A DNA stretch of 15,148 bases from UBA2979 sp963694535 (GTDB lineage: Bacteria; Chloroflexota; Dehalococcoidia; UBA2979): positions 1 through 15,148 of the forward strand of contig CAVODE010000047.1 in NCBI GenBank assembly GCA_963694535.1. The letters run 5' to 3'. The notes under the pieces were generated by a model. That model had not been told where the DNA came from, ran no database searches, and saw only the letters and a program-made list of their open reading frames with translations. The position numbers and the translations under genes are program-made. The first letter of the stretch is position 1; the number at the start of each line of letters is the position of its first letter. This document shows, piece by piece, positions 6,701 to 14,368 of the stretch.

Positions 6701-8619
6701 ATTTGATCGCCATCGAAATCAGCATTAAATGCTCCACAGACAGATGGATGAAGCTGAATCGCCGCACCATCAACCAAGACAGGCTCAAAAGCCTGAATTC
6801 CTAATCTATGAAGAGTCGGCGCCCTATTCAGAAGCACAGGGCGATCTTTCACAACATTTGCTAGTGCATCCCACACTACGCCGTCTGCCTGCTCAACTGC
6901 ACGTTTTGCGCTCTTGATATTATGTGCCTGACCGTGCTTCACAAGTTCGAACATTACAAACGGCTTAAAGAGCTCCAGTGCCATTTTTTTCGGAAGGCCG
7001 CATTGATGCAATTTAAGCTTAGGTCCGACGATAATCACTGAACGACCCGAATAATCCACTCGTTTCCCTAAAAGATTCTGTCGAAATCTACCCTGTTTTC
7101 CCTTCAATAGGTCAGATAGTGACTTCAATTTATGGTTACCGGCCGAAGATACTGCGCGTCCTCTTCTACCGTTGTCTATAAGTGAATCAACTGACTCCTG
7201 TAGCATCCGCTTTTCATTACGGATAATTATCTCTGGGGCCCCAAGATTCAAAAGTCGTTTTAACCGATTGTTACGATTGATCACACGTCGGTAAAGATCA
7301 TTCAGATCACTAGTAGCAAATCGTCCACCCTCTAACTGAACCATTGGTCGCAGGTCAGGTGGCAAAACTGGCAATGTCTCGATAATCATCCACTCAGGCC
7401 TATTGCCAGATCGTCTAAGAGCATCGACCACTCTTAATCTTTTTACTGCCTTCTTTCGTCTTAAATCACTTTGATCGTTCACTATTTGACTCTTAAGTCT
7501 GGCAGAAAGCTCATCAAGATCAGTTTTCTTTAATAGTTCTGAAATAGCCTCAGCGCCCATTGCCACCGAAAATACTCCAGGAAATTCAAGAGAAAACCGA
7601 TCGGAATCCGCTGGCGATAGTGTCTGGAATTTGTCCTCGTTGATTGGATCACGAACAGCGCCAATGAAGTCTAACTGTTCTTTATAACGATCACGGATGG
7701 TATCCGTCACCTTGCCTTGCTCAGAAGTTAGGTCAGCAATTGGTTCTCGGAAACGACGTTCTACCTCACGAAGTCGCTTAGCAAAGCCAGCAGTTACTTT
7801 CTTGTGTTGTCTTAAATAGTTAGCTTCCTCACGACCCAAAGCTGCGGCCTTGCCATCCTCAAGTAAGCTTAATAAAACTTCGTCGACAATAATGCCGCGC
7901 TTTGCAAAAATTCTGTTTCCGAATTTAGCCGATTGCTTAAGCTTCAAATCCTGACCAATAAGCTTTTTAAAGTCCTTTAGATAGTTTCCAGCAACTTCCT
8001 CAACTGCAGAAATTTTTATTTGATACTCTGATTCAACCTCAGTTACCTCAGTCACCTGCTCAGTCTCAATGGCATTAACTTCTGTGTCTTTTTCAGTCTG
8101 CATCTCTGCAAGATTAAGAGCCACACCGCCGGATAAGGTATTTACTTCGGATTCAATCATCTTATCTAGGCGAGCCTGTTCTAGCAGCCGAGTCTCTTCG
8201 TCAACAGCAGTAACAGCGTAGGAATCGAAATAAACCACTGACTCAAGAATCTTCGGCGTTATGTCCAATAACAAGGCCAGTCGCGAGGGGATACCTTTTG
8301 TAAACCAGATATGAGTCACTGGCGCAGCGAGGGCTATGTGCCCCATCCTCTCTCGCCGAACCTTAGATCGTGTGACTTCCACACCACACTTATCACAGAC
8401 AATTCCCTTATATCGCTGACTCTTAAATTTACCACAGGGACATTCAAAATCCTTCTGTGGACCGAAAATTCTTTCACAAAATAGCCCATCACGTTCGGGC
8501 TTCAAAGTTCGATAGTTAATCGTCTCGGCCCTTGTTATTTCGCCGTGAGACCAATCTTTCACTCGTGTCGGAGACGCAAGTGAAAGGCGGATCGAACTAA
8601 ATTCGTTTACTTCAGACAT
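3799..8619 (-). CDS. rpoC: DNA-directed RNA polymerase subunit beta'
   Basis: This is the catalytic subunit of RNA polymerase. At 1606 residues it is long compared with E. coli (about 1400) or M. tuberculosis (about 1300). In order: Zn-ribbon cysteines C60, C62, C75, C78; a charged helical insertion (about 141-350); RPMVQLEGGRFATSDLNDLY and the rudder/lid region (about 423-530); the Mg site NADFDGDQM with D634, D636, D638; bridge-helix region with GARKGLTDTALRT (973-985); second Zn site C1009, C1088, C1095, C1098; trigger loop start GEPGTQLTLRTFHGGG (1125-1139) with no enterobacterial-type insert; trigger loop end DITLGLPRVEEL; an enlarged jaw region (about 1170-1393); the conserved C-terminal part VRQMLRRVEV to GLKENVIIGKLIPA; and an acidic tail of about 45 residues. 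The ATG has a strong AGGAG eight bases upstream. It lies 42 bases after rpoB and is co-transcribed with it. Confidence 0.98.
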   Translation of the reverse strand: MSEVNEFSSIRLSLASPTRVKDWSHGEITRAETINYRTLKPERDGLFCERIFGPQKDFECPCGKFKSQRYKGIVCDKCGVEVTRSKVRRERMGHIALAAPVTHIWFTKGIPSRLALLLDITPKILESVVYFDSYAVTAVDEETRLLEQARLDKMIESEVNTLSGGVALNLAEMQTEKDTEVNAIETEQVTEVTEVESEYQIKISAVEEVAGNYLKDFKKLIGQDLKLKQSAKFGNRIFAKRGIIVDEVLLSLLEDGKAAALGREEANYLRQHKKVTAGFAKRLREVERRFREPIADLTSEQGKVTDTIRDRYKEQLDFIGAVRDPINEDKFQTLSPADSDRFSLEFPGVFSVAMGAEAISELLKKTDLDELSARLKSQIVNDQSDLRRKKAVKRLRVVDALRRSGNRPEWMIIETLPVLPPDLRPMVQLEGGRFATSDLNDLYRRVINRNNRLKRLLNLGAPEIIIRNEKRMLQESVDSLIDNGRRGRAVSSAGNHKLKSLSDLLKGKQGRFRQNLLGKRVDYSGRSVIIVGPKLKLHQCGLPKKMALELFKPFVMFELVKHGQAHNIKSAKRAVEQADGVVWDALANVVKDRPVLLNRAPTLHRLGIQAFEPVLVDGAAIQLHPSVCGAFNADFDGDQMAVHVPLSYESVAEARQLMLSTKNILKPSDGQPVVSPTLDIVVGCYYLTHDQRLNPPGDRPALLTDDEITALFEPDMKTKPRDDKSVLIEDASADNKVQLKAFNSLLDVQLWHETNNVHVHTPIELRAINGLMGGKPSTEEKIITTVGRAIFNLNIPAEVPFVNETMSKNALNDLVSTVYQDYGEDIAVKLVDDLKTTGFDYATKSGLTLATSDILPPEDRKKIIAGAEKKISELEDQWGVGEVGDADLYRGTIDTWEIVEREVQQSLANHLPPSGPLAVMMNSGAKGSPANLRQMAGFMGRVTDPKGQVIRTPVYSSLRDGLSAREYFISTHGARKGLTDTALRTADAGYLTRRMIDVAQDVVVYEGWCVPEEQPINGLDISRYESDDDQILGGLSERIAGRWTASPVIDPDTGEVLLGAKAEITEEIARTIEDSQVQVVTVCSPATCKLPRGICQYCYGHSMTTKRLVDSGTAVGIIAAQSIGEPGTQLTLRTFHGGGAVGLDITLGLPRVEELVEARSPKGEAPMAEHDGWVYTTSQGRSVSLLHSIPEQEVWEQPLPLGYSWTAKTKGSIKLKKHDSLAHVEVSESENPRNSLVTAPIIMPFDGDVEIKGDVATITRSKVSKLPTEVVHRFAPPTRREIEEDLSPQKTIGEIDPNRLAFLEVPKGWNLMVEDGDDITQGALLAVPAGTKIPATTRARLELPGFSSPFTGVINLVEGAKATYIVFGSTYQGAARAGLYRGLHQFSAVSYGDQLMEGSLNLQQILRMRGESECQSYITKEIQRVYRTQGVFINDRHIEIIVRQMLRRVEVVESGDSDYLDEDRVDRIRFEARSRELVAEGKTPPEGNVILLGVTRASLATESFLAAASFQETTKVLTEAAVAGKVDYLYGLKENVIIGKLIPAQAEVVVVRPEKIPEMAIPESLMLPFLFEFEQVEAFSEDSSEAPSEAEIAAVGMTTQYIAEPE

Positions 8620-8627
8620 AAAATATG

Positions 8628-8632
8628 CTCCT
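8628..8632 (-). promoter_or_regulatory. Ribosome binding site of rpoC
   Basis: AGGAG on the minus strand, eight bases before the rpoC ATG at 8619. It is the clearest Shine-Dalgarno in the window and fixes the rpoC start. It lies in the 42-base gap after the rpoB stop, so initiation need not depend on ribosomes coming from rpoB. Confidence 0.8.
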
Positions 8633-8661
8633 AATTCTTCATTTGGAAAATAGAAATATTC

Positions 8662-11600
8662 CTAGGCCCCGATTTCACGTCGAGAAAGATTTATACCTAA
8701 TCGCGATACCGCTTCTTCAGCTTCTTCATTAGGTTCTTCGTTCGTCGGAGAATCTGAACCTAAGATATCTACTTGAATTCCAAGAGCTTGAAGCTCTTTC
8801 ATTAATACTCGGAAAGACTCAGGCACTCCCGGTTCAACCGAGTCCTCGCCCTTAACAATTGCTTCGTAAGTTTTTACGCGACCAACCGTATCATCAGACT
8901 TAACGGTTAATATCTCCTGCAAGACATGAGCCGCACCGTACGCTTCTAAAGCCCATACCTCCATCTCGCCAAATCTTTGACCACCAAACTGAGCCTTGCC
9001 GCCCAACGGTTGCTGAGTAATCAATGAATAAGGTCCGGTCGACCGAGCATGGATTTTGTCATCGACCAGGTGGATGAGTTTGAGCATGTACATGTAACCC
9101 ACTGTCACGGGTGAATCAAAAGTTTCTCCCGTTCGACCGTCAAATAATGTTTGCTTTCCCCACAGGGGAGATGCAACATTAATTCTCTCGGAAACAATAG
9201 TAGCCAAAGCTTCTAGTTCCTCGTATTCTTTCTTCCTAATATTAGATAGATCCAGCTCAGCAATATCTGTATGATCTTTGAAAGCCTCAAGCCACAAAGC
9301 TAAAGCTGCTCGACTCGCTGATCGACTCTCGCTGCCTCTAAGTACTTCTCCGGGATCAAAACCCGCATCCTTCAAATATGACTCAAGTCTATCAATGTCA
9401 ACTCGTTCACCTATCTCGAGATCTCCTCCAATTTGAGAATTTGTCGTCTCAACTGCTCCAGCCTCCAAAGCTAGGTAGGCACGCGCAAGCATATCCTCAA
9501 TCTCCTCATGACTCGCACCATCAAAGACGGGTGATATCGCTCTGAAACCCAAGGTAGAGGCGGCCCAACCGAGATGAGTCTCGAGTACTTGACCTAGGTT
9601 CAAACGAGAAGGCATTCCTAGCGGATTCAGAACTATCTCAACCGCACGTCCATCTGTGAGGAACGGCATATCCTCAGTTGGCACGATCTTCGAGACCACA
9701 CCTTTATTACCATGTCGCCCAGCCATTTTGTCGCCAGCAGTAATATGTCTCTTTTGAGCAATCCACACTCTAACCGACGCGTTTACTTCCGGCTGTAATT
9801 CAAAACCACTTTCATCCCGCGAGCGCTTCGAAGATTTAACTTCATCCTTGGGGCGCTCTACTATTCGAACATCAATGACTTTACCGGCCTCACCATGTGG
9901 GACTCGAAGCGAAGTATCTCGAACCTCACGTGCCTTCTCGCCAAAGATAGCACGCAAAAGTTTCTCTTCAGGTGTTAGTTCAGTTTCACCCTTCGGTGTA
10001 ATTTTCCCAACTAAAATATCTCCTTCACGTACCGATGCACCAACCCTGACCACACCCTGTTCATCAAGATGCGATAAGGCCATCTCACTCACATTAGGAA
10101 TATCTCGCGTTATCTCCTCAGGGCCAATCTTGGTGTCACGTGCTTCAACTTCATGCTTTTCAATATGAATAGATGTAAATTTATCTTCCCTAACCACGGA
10201 CTCCGACAATACAACGGCATCCTCATAGTTATATCCGTCCCACGGCATAATAGCGACCAATACTGATTGACCCAGAGCTAATTTACCGTCATCTGTACTT
10301 GAAGAATCTACGAGTGCTTGACCTTTTTCAAAACGTTCACCCGGAAGCACCCGAGTGCGCTGATTAATACAAGTGCCCTGATTTGATCGCACGAATTTCA
10401 GTAAAGGAAAGCGTTCAGATTCCCCGCTGTCATAGCGTACTTGCAAGAAATCTGCAGTCGCTGAAAGAACTTCTCCATTCTCTGACGCACATATTACCTG
10501 GGCCGAGTCTGCTGCTGCTTCTTTCTCAATACCCGTACCCACTAGAGGCGCTTCAGGACGAATTAAGGGAACAGCCTGACGTTGCATATTTGCACCCATC
10601 AGTGCTCTGTGAGTTAAATCATGGTCCAAAAAAGGAATCATCGCGGCCGCGATCGAAACAATTTGCTGAGCGGATACGTCTATGTAATCAACCTCTTCTG
10701 GACTTACCGTCTCATGCTCTCCACCAAACCTGACAGATACACGATCATCGATAATGTTACCCCATTGATCAATGTTAGTTCTTGCTTCTGCGATACGCTT
10801 GTCGCGCTCTTTTTCTGCTGTGAAAATTTCACGCTCTAGTGACACAAAAGGCCGAACCGATATGTTTGAATCCTTAGCATCTGATAATGCCTTAGCCAAA
10901 TCGGCATCGATGAATGTCTCTTTTTTACCTATAGTCTTACCTGCCACGTTAACTACGTCAGTCGCCAGAATTCTATTAGTTAGATTTCGTCGTTGGCTTC
11001 TCGGAATATCCGTAACTACTCGATAATAAGGACTCTGAATAAATCCGAAATCATTAATCTCGCCATACATTGCCAGAGCACCAATTAACCCAATATTCGG
11101 ACCTTCGGGAGTCTCGATTGGGCAAATTCTTCCGTAGTGACTGTAGTGAACATCACGTACATCGAATTTGGCTCGATCCCGTGACAAACCTCCTGGTCCA
11201 AGTGCCGATAATTTGCGCTTATGAGCAATTTCTGAAAGAGGATTAACCTGATCCATAAACTGTGATAGCTGTGCGCCGCCGAAAAATTCCTTCATTGCCG
11301 CTTCCACTGGTCGACTATTTACGAACTGGACAGGCGACATTTCTTGCAACTTCTCGGTATCCGCAATCATCAGTCGATCACGCACAACTCGTTCCATTCT
11401 ACGCAAACCAATACGGAACTGATTAGCGACCAATTCACCAACTGGTCTAACGCGTCGGTTGGCCAAGTTGTCAATATCGTCAACGTAACCATCACCATGA
11501 TTAAGTTTCCACATCAATTCGACTATACGAAGAATGTCGAAACGTGTTAACTCACGCTGATTCGCACTTGACTCAATATCTAATCGCTCATTCAACTTAT

Positions 11601-12792
11601 GACGGCCCACTCGACCCAAATCATATCCCCGTCGTTCAAAAAACATAGCTTGAATCTGAACTTTTGCAGCATCAACCGCAGGTGGATCACCAGGCCGCAT
11701 CACCTTATAAAAGTCAACTAAGCCGGAATACTGATCAGTTGCACTATCTTTCGAAAGGGTTAAATCAAGGTAATTGGTTGAAGAACCACCATCAAATCCA
11801 TCCAGCAATCTATGAATTCGCTCGTCAGTTCCTAATGTCAACTCAAGTCGATTATGAAAATTTGCCGATGCCTCTTGCAGAGCACGGTCTGCCTCCGACA
11901 TTTCAAGCTGAGCATCTGCTCGCAACTCTCCAATATTTTCCTTATCGCTCTTCCCACGTAGATCTTTGTTACGCTGCTGAGCAGTCGCAAGTCGCTGTTG
12001 GGCCCGTTCAAAATTTTCCTCATAGTGTTTTATTCGAGCCTTGTCCTCCGAAGAAAACGACAAAAGTTCTTCCGAATCAATAGCTCTTAGTAAAACAGTG
12101 ACTGGGACTCGTTTTTTTCGATCTACCTTTACACCTATACCATTCCGAATAGAAGTTTCAAATTCGAGCCATGCGCCTCGATTAGGAATGACTTTCGCAG
12201 CCGCTAAAGGCTGATCAGATGCGGCCTCATCTTCAGCCGAAAAATAAACCCCAGGTGACCGAACAAGCTGAGAAATCACCACACGCTCGGCGCCGTTAAT
12301 CAAAAATGTGCCGTGGGGAGTCATCATAGGAACAAAACCGAGCCATACAGGCTGCTCTGCGCCTCCGCCATCCGCAAACTCTAGAACTGCCTTCGCACCA
12401 AGTCTCCGTTGATAGGTGAGGTCGTTTGCGCGGCACTCAGCTTCAGTGCGTTCAGCATCATCAAAAAAAGGTTCAGTGATTGAAAATTTAACCCTCTGGC
12501 CGGCATCCTGTATAGGATTCATTTCATCAAGTAGCTCTTGCAATCCTGATACTTCAGTCGCGTCGAAATCTACTGGAACAGGGACAGCTCGTGTGAAGTC
12601 TGTTCCAAGGAATCGCGCATATGACTTACGAGGCATTTCAATAAGCCCCGGCAAAGGCTCAGCAGCACGCTTTGATCCAAATATTTTTTCTTGCTTCGGT
12701 AAGGCCCTTCTTGTTCTTACAATTCTCCGTGATCGGATGTCCTGATTTTCACCTGCTGTATTGCTGGTGGAAGTTTTAGAGTCTGAGGTCAA
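8662..12792 (-). CDS. rpoB: DNA-directed RNA polymerase subunit beta
   Basis: Second largest subunit of RNA polymerase, which with beta' forms the active site cleft and binds rifamycins. It has 1376 residues against about 1170-1340 in most bacteria. In order: a Ser/Thr/Arg-rich N-terminal tail (about 1-40); the protrusion and lobe (about 50-440), with GTFLINGAERVVISQLVRSPG at 161-181 and a charged helical insertion (about 245-315); the rifampicin pocket GGAQLSQFMDQVNPLSEI and following (505-530); ICPIETPEGPNIGLI (556-570); the flap (about 940-970); the active-site lysines in GDKMAGRHGNKGV (K1022, K1030); and the C-terminal clamp region GGKAQFGGQRFGEMEVWALEAYGA (about 1264-1287) with an acidic tail. 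It begins with TTG: AAAGG sits seven bases upstream, and the first internal ATG (residue 53) would cut into the conserved core. The usual rplJ-rplL genes are not upstream; rimO is. Confidence 0.98.
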   Translation of the reverse strand: MTSDSKTSTSNTAGENQDIRSRRIVRTRRALPKQEKIFGSKRAAEPLPGLIEMPRKSYARFLGTDFTRAVPVPVDFDATEVSGLQELLDEMNPIQDAGQRVKFSITEPFFDDAERTEAECRANDLTYQRRLGAKAVLEFADGGGAEQPVWLGFVPMMTPHGTFLINGAERVVISQLVRSPGVYFSAEDEAASDQPLAAAKVIPNRGAWLEFETSIRNGIGVKVDRKKRVPVTVLLRAIDSEELLSFSSEDKARIKHYEENFERAQQRLATAQQRNKDLRGKSDKENIGELRADAQLEMSEADRALQEASANFHNRLELTLGTDERIHRLLDGFDGGSSTNYLDLTLSKDSATDQYSGLVDFYKVMRPGDPPAVDAAKVQIQAMFFERRGYDLGRVGRHKLNERLDIESSANQRELTRFDILRIVELMWKLNHGDGYVDDIDNLANRRVRPVGELVANQFRIGLRRMERVVRDRLMIADTEKLQEMSPVQFVNSRPVEAAMKEFFGGAQLSQFMDQVNPLSEIAHKRKLSALGPGGLSRDRAKFDVRDVHYSHYGRICPIETPEGPNIGLIGALAMYGEINDFGFIQSPYYRVVTDIPRSQRRNLTNRILATDVVNVAGKTIGKKETFIDADLAKALSDAKDSNISVRPFVSLEREIFTAEKERDKRIAEARTNIDQWGNIIDDRVSVRFGGEHETVSPEEVDYIDVSAQQIVSIAAAMIPFLDHDLTHRALMGANMQRQAVPLIRPEAPLVGTGIEKEAAADSAQVICASENGEVLSATADFLQVRYDSGESERFPLLKFVRSNQGTCINQRTRVLPGERFEKGQALVDSSSTDDGKLALGQSVLVAIMPWDGYNYEDAVVLSESVVREDKFTSIHIEKHEVEARDTKIGPEEITRDIPNVSEMALSHLDEQGVVRVGASVREGDILVGKITPKGETELTPEEKLLRAIFGEKAREVRDTSLRVPHGEAGKVIDVRIVERPKDEVKSSKRSRDESGFELQPEVNASVRVWIAQKRHITAGDKMAGRHGNKGVVSKIVPTEDMPFLTDGRAVEIVLNPLGMPSRLNLGQVLETHLGWAASTLGFRAISPVFDGASHEEIEDMLARAYLALEAGAVETTNSQIGGDLEIGERVDIDRLESYLKDAGFDPGEVLRGSESRSASRAALALWLEAFKDHTDIAELDLSNIRKKEYEELEALATIVSERINVASPLWGKQTLFDGRTGETFDSPVTVGYMYMLKLIHLVDDKIHARSTGPYSLITQQPLGGKAQFGGQRFGEMEVWALEAYGAAHVLQEILTVKSDDTVGRVKTYEAIVKGEDSVEPGVPESFRVLMKELQALGIQVDILGSDSPTNEEPNEEAEEAVSRLGINLSRREIGA

Positions 12793-13009
12793 GTTGGTAC
12801 CTTTCTGCTTTAGCTCAAAATTATTAATCGTGAACTCTAGTTCCAGTCACACGTCACGCCAGCAAACTATCTTCAAATCTAGAGAAACCTGTACGACCCT
12901 GCGAGAGAGAGTTCCAGAGCCGACCAGCAGTCGACTAAATTAACTTAGTTTCATCTAATATGAGTGAAATATTTGCCTGTCAGTTGTCATGCCCCACGCA
13001 ACGATTCAA
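12793..13009 (-). promoter_or_regulatory. rpoB 5' leader with inverted repeats
   Basis: If transcription starts near 13009, the rpoB mRNA has an untranslated leader of about 215 bases with no plausible gene. Three symmetrical elements can be seen. TCAGTTG (13007-13013 on the minus strand) and CAACTGA (12980-12986) form a 7-bp dyad over the likely start site. GAACTCT (12908-12914) can pair with AGAGTTC (12832-12838). CTCTAG (12879-12884) can pair with CTAGAG (12835-12840). The last two share bases and exclude each other. I see no typical U-tract terminator and do not recognise any known RNA family or the L10-binding leader. The role is unknown; control of rpoB expression is a guess from position and length. 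Confidence 0.4.
12800..12804 (-). promoter_or_regulatory. Ribosome binding site supporting the TTG start of rpoB
   Basis: AAAGG on the minus strand (within GCAGAAAGG), seven bases before TTG at 12790-12792. No ATG or GTG with comparable spacing lies near, and the reading frame from this TTG gives a complete beta N-terminus. This is why I accept the non-ATG start. Confidence 0.65.
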
Positions 13010-13015
13010 CTGATA

Positions 13016-13044
13016 ATTATAGAACGGTATGGAGACTAGCACAA
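13016..13044 (-). promoter_or_regulatory. Sigma-70-type promoter of the rpoBC operon
   Basis: On the minus strand TTGTGC (13039-13044) is followed by exactly 17 bases and then TATAAT (13016-13021), a perfect -10. The -35 matches three of six positions, including the important TTG. The -35 starts four bases after the rimO stop codon, so the promoter fills the rimO-rpoB gap. The start point would be near 13009. It is the best promoter match noticed in the window and would drive rpoB, rpoC and probably the genes through cysS. Confidence 0.7.
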
Positions 13045-13048
13045 CCAC

Positions 13049-14341
13049 CTAATCTAAGGCAGGGTAACAAAGTAAATCATACGGAAGTGCACCTTTTACG
13101 ATAGTTGGCACTATGTCACCTGCTCTAAATACGCCTTTGACAAAGGCCATGCCGTCAACTTCGGGTGCGTCTCTAAACGACCTACCAATAGAGATTAAAT
13201 CTCCGTCAGCATTTTCACCAGGTTCTTCACTTTCAATTAGTACCTCTATTCTTTCACCCACCAAATCTTTGGTTCTTGACGAGGAAATATCCTGTGCTAA
13301 CGTCATAAGTCGACTAAACCTGTCAGCGACTACTGCTGAATCAACAGATCCTTCGTGTTCAAAAGCGGGAGTCCCGCCCTGCGGTGAATAGCTAAACGCG
13401 CCGATATGGTCAAACTTCCACTCTTTTATAAAATCTAATAGCTCTAAAAACTCAGATTCAGTTTCGCCAGGAAATCCCACTATGAACGTGGTGCGTAGGG
13501 CAATTTCTGGCATCGCATTTGTTAAAAGCTCAAGACTCTGATTTGCTTTTCGCAAAGAAGGTCTCTTCATTCTTCTTAAGGTGGCATCACTACCATGTTG
13601 CAATGGCATATCAACGTACGGAACAATATTCGGCAAGATCGACATAGTTTCAGCAAGCTTAGGGGTGACTTTACCTGGGTACGCATACATTAATCGAATC
13701 CACGGTACCTCTGGAACCGCTTCAGATAAGGCCTCTAGTAAATGCGCTAGTCCATCCTTGTCTTTGTTGTCTTCGCCAAAGGCAGTAGTATCCTGAGCAA
13801 TCAATACTAATTCCTTCGCACCTGCATACGCATGCATCCTAGCTTCTGCAAGTAGTCTTTGCTGGTCATCCGACTTCATTTGACCTTTTATTTTAGGAAT
13901 AATACAAAACGTGCATGGGCGATCACACCCATCAGATATTTTCAAGTAGGCCGATACAGAAGCGCCAGGCATCGTGGCCTCAGGAATGTCATACGACTCC
14001 TCCGACGGGCCAAGCTCCATTGCGATTGAATCCCACTCCTCAGCACCAAAGGTGTGATCAACGCCAGGAATCTCTTTTCTTACTCGTTCACTGGCGATTT
14101 GCGTGAGACAGCCCGCAACCCACAACTGTTGATTTTTTCCTCGATTACTGTCTAAATCTCGGATTGCATCTAGCGATTCTTGAGACGCCTCATCAATAAA
14201 GCCACAAGTATTTACGAGTAGCAGGTCCGCGTCTTGTTTATCAAAACTTGGAATATGACCAGAAGAGCGTAGTGCTGACTCCATACGCCATGAGTCAACG
14301 GTGTTCTTTGCACAACCCAAGGTTTTTAAATGATACTTCAT
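13049..14341 (-). CDS. rimO: Ribosomal protein uS12 methylthiotransferase
   Basis: RimO is a radical-SAM enzyme with two Fe-S clusters that adds a methylthio group to a conserved aspartate of ribosomal protein S12. The 430 residues have the normal three-domain layout. The N-terminal UPF0004 domain carries C10 (LGCAKN), C46 (VNTCGFIDEA) and C78 (VAGCLTQ) for the auxiliary cluster. The radical-SAM domain has CxxxCxxC (C139, C143, C146 in SDGCDRPCTFCIIPK), YVDMPLQHGSD and TTFIVGFPGETE. The C-terminal TRAM domain (about 354-427) contains IGRSFRDAPEVDG, the wording that separates RimO from the tRNA-modifying MiaB and MtaB. Unusual are W18 in KNTVDSWRM, where the family nearly always has Glu, and MKSDD where an Arg-rich end of the motif is common. 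The ATG at 14341 has only a weak GGG upstream. It follows the unknown gene by 27 bases, and its stop touches the rpoB promoter. Confidence 0.93.
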   Translation of the reverse strand: MKYHLKTLGCAKNTVDSWRMESALRSSGHIPSFDKQDADLLLVNTCGFIDEASQESLDAIRDLDSNRGKNQQLWVAGCLTQIASERVRKEIPGVDHTFGAEEWDSIAMELGPSEESYDIPEATMPGASVSAYLKISDGCDRPCTFCIIPKIKGQMKSDDQQRLLAEARMHAYAGAKELVLIAQDTTAFGEDNKDKDGLAHLLEALSEAVPEVPWIRLMYAYPGKVTPKLAETMSILPNIVPYVDMPLQHGSDATLRRMKRPSLRKANQSLELLTNAMPEIALRTTFIVGFPGETESEFLELLDFIKEWKFDHIGAFSYSPQGGTPAFEHEGSVDSAVVADRFSRLMTLAQDISSSRTKDLVGERIEVLIESEEPGENADGDLISIGRSFRDAPEVDGMAFVKGVFRAGDIVPTIVKGALPYDLLCYPALD

Positions 14342-14368
14342 AGACCCACAGCATAATCGAGTCTGTCT

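Noticed and set aside
11664..12083. Plus-strand reading frame of 139 codons opposite rpoB
   Set aside because: It lies wholly within the well-supported rpoB coding sequence and shows no protein-like motifs.
12761..12943. Short plus-strand frame across the rpoB leader
   Set aside because: Ser/Thr/Arg-rich sequence without motifs, no Shine-Dalgarno, and it overlaps the rpoB start and leader; chance frame.
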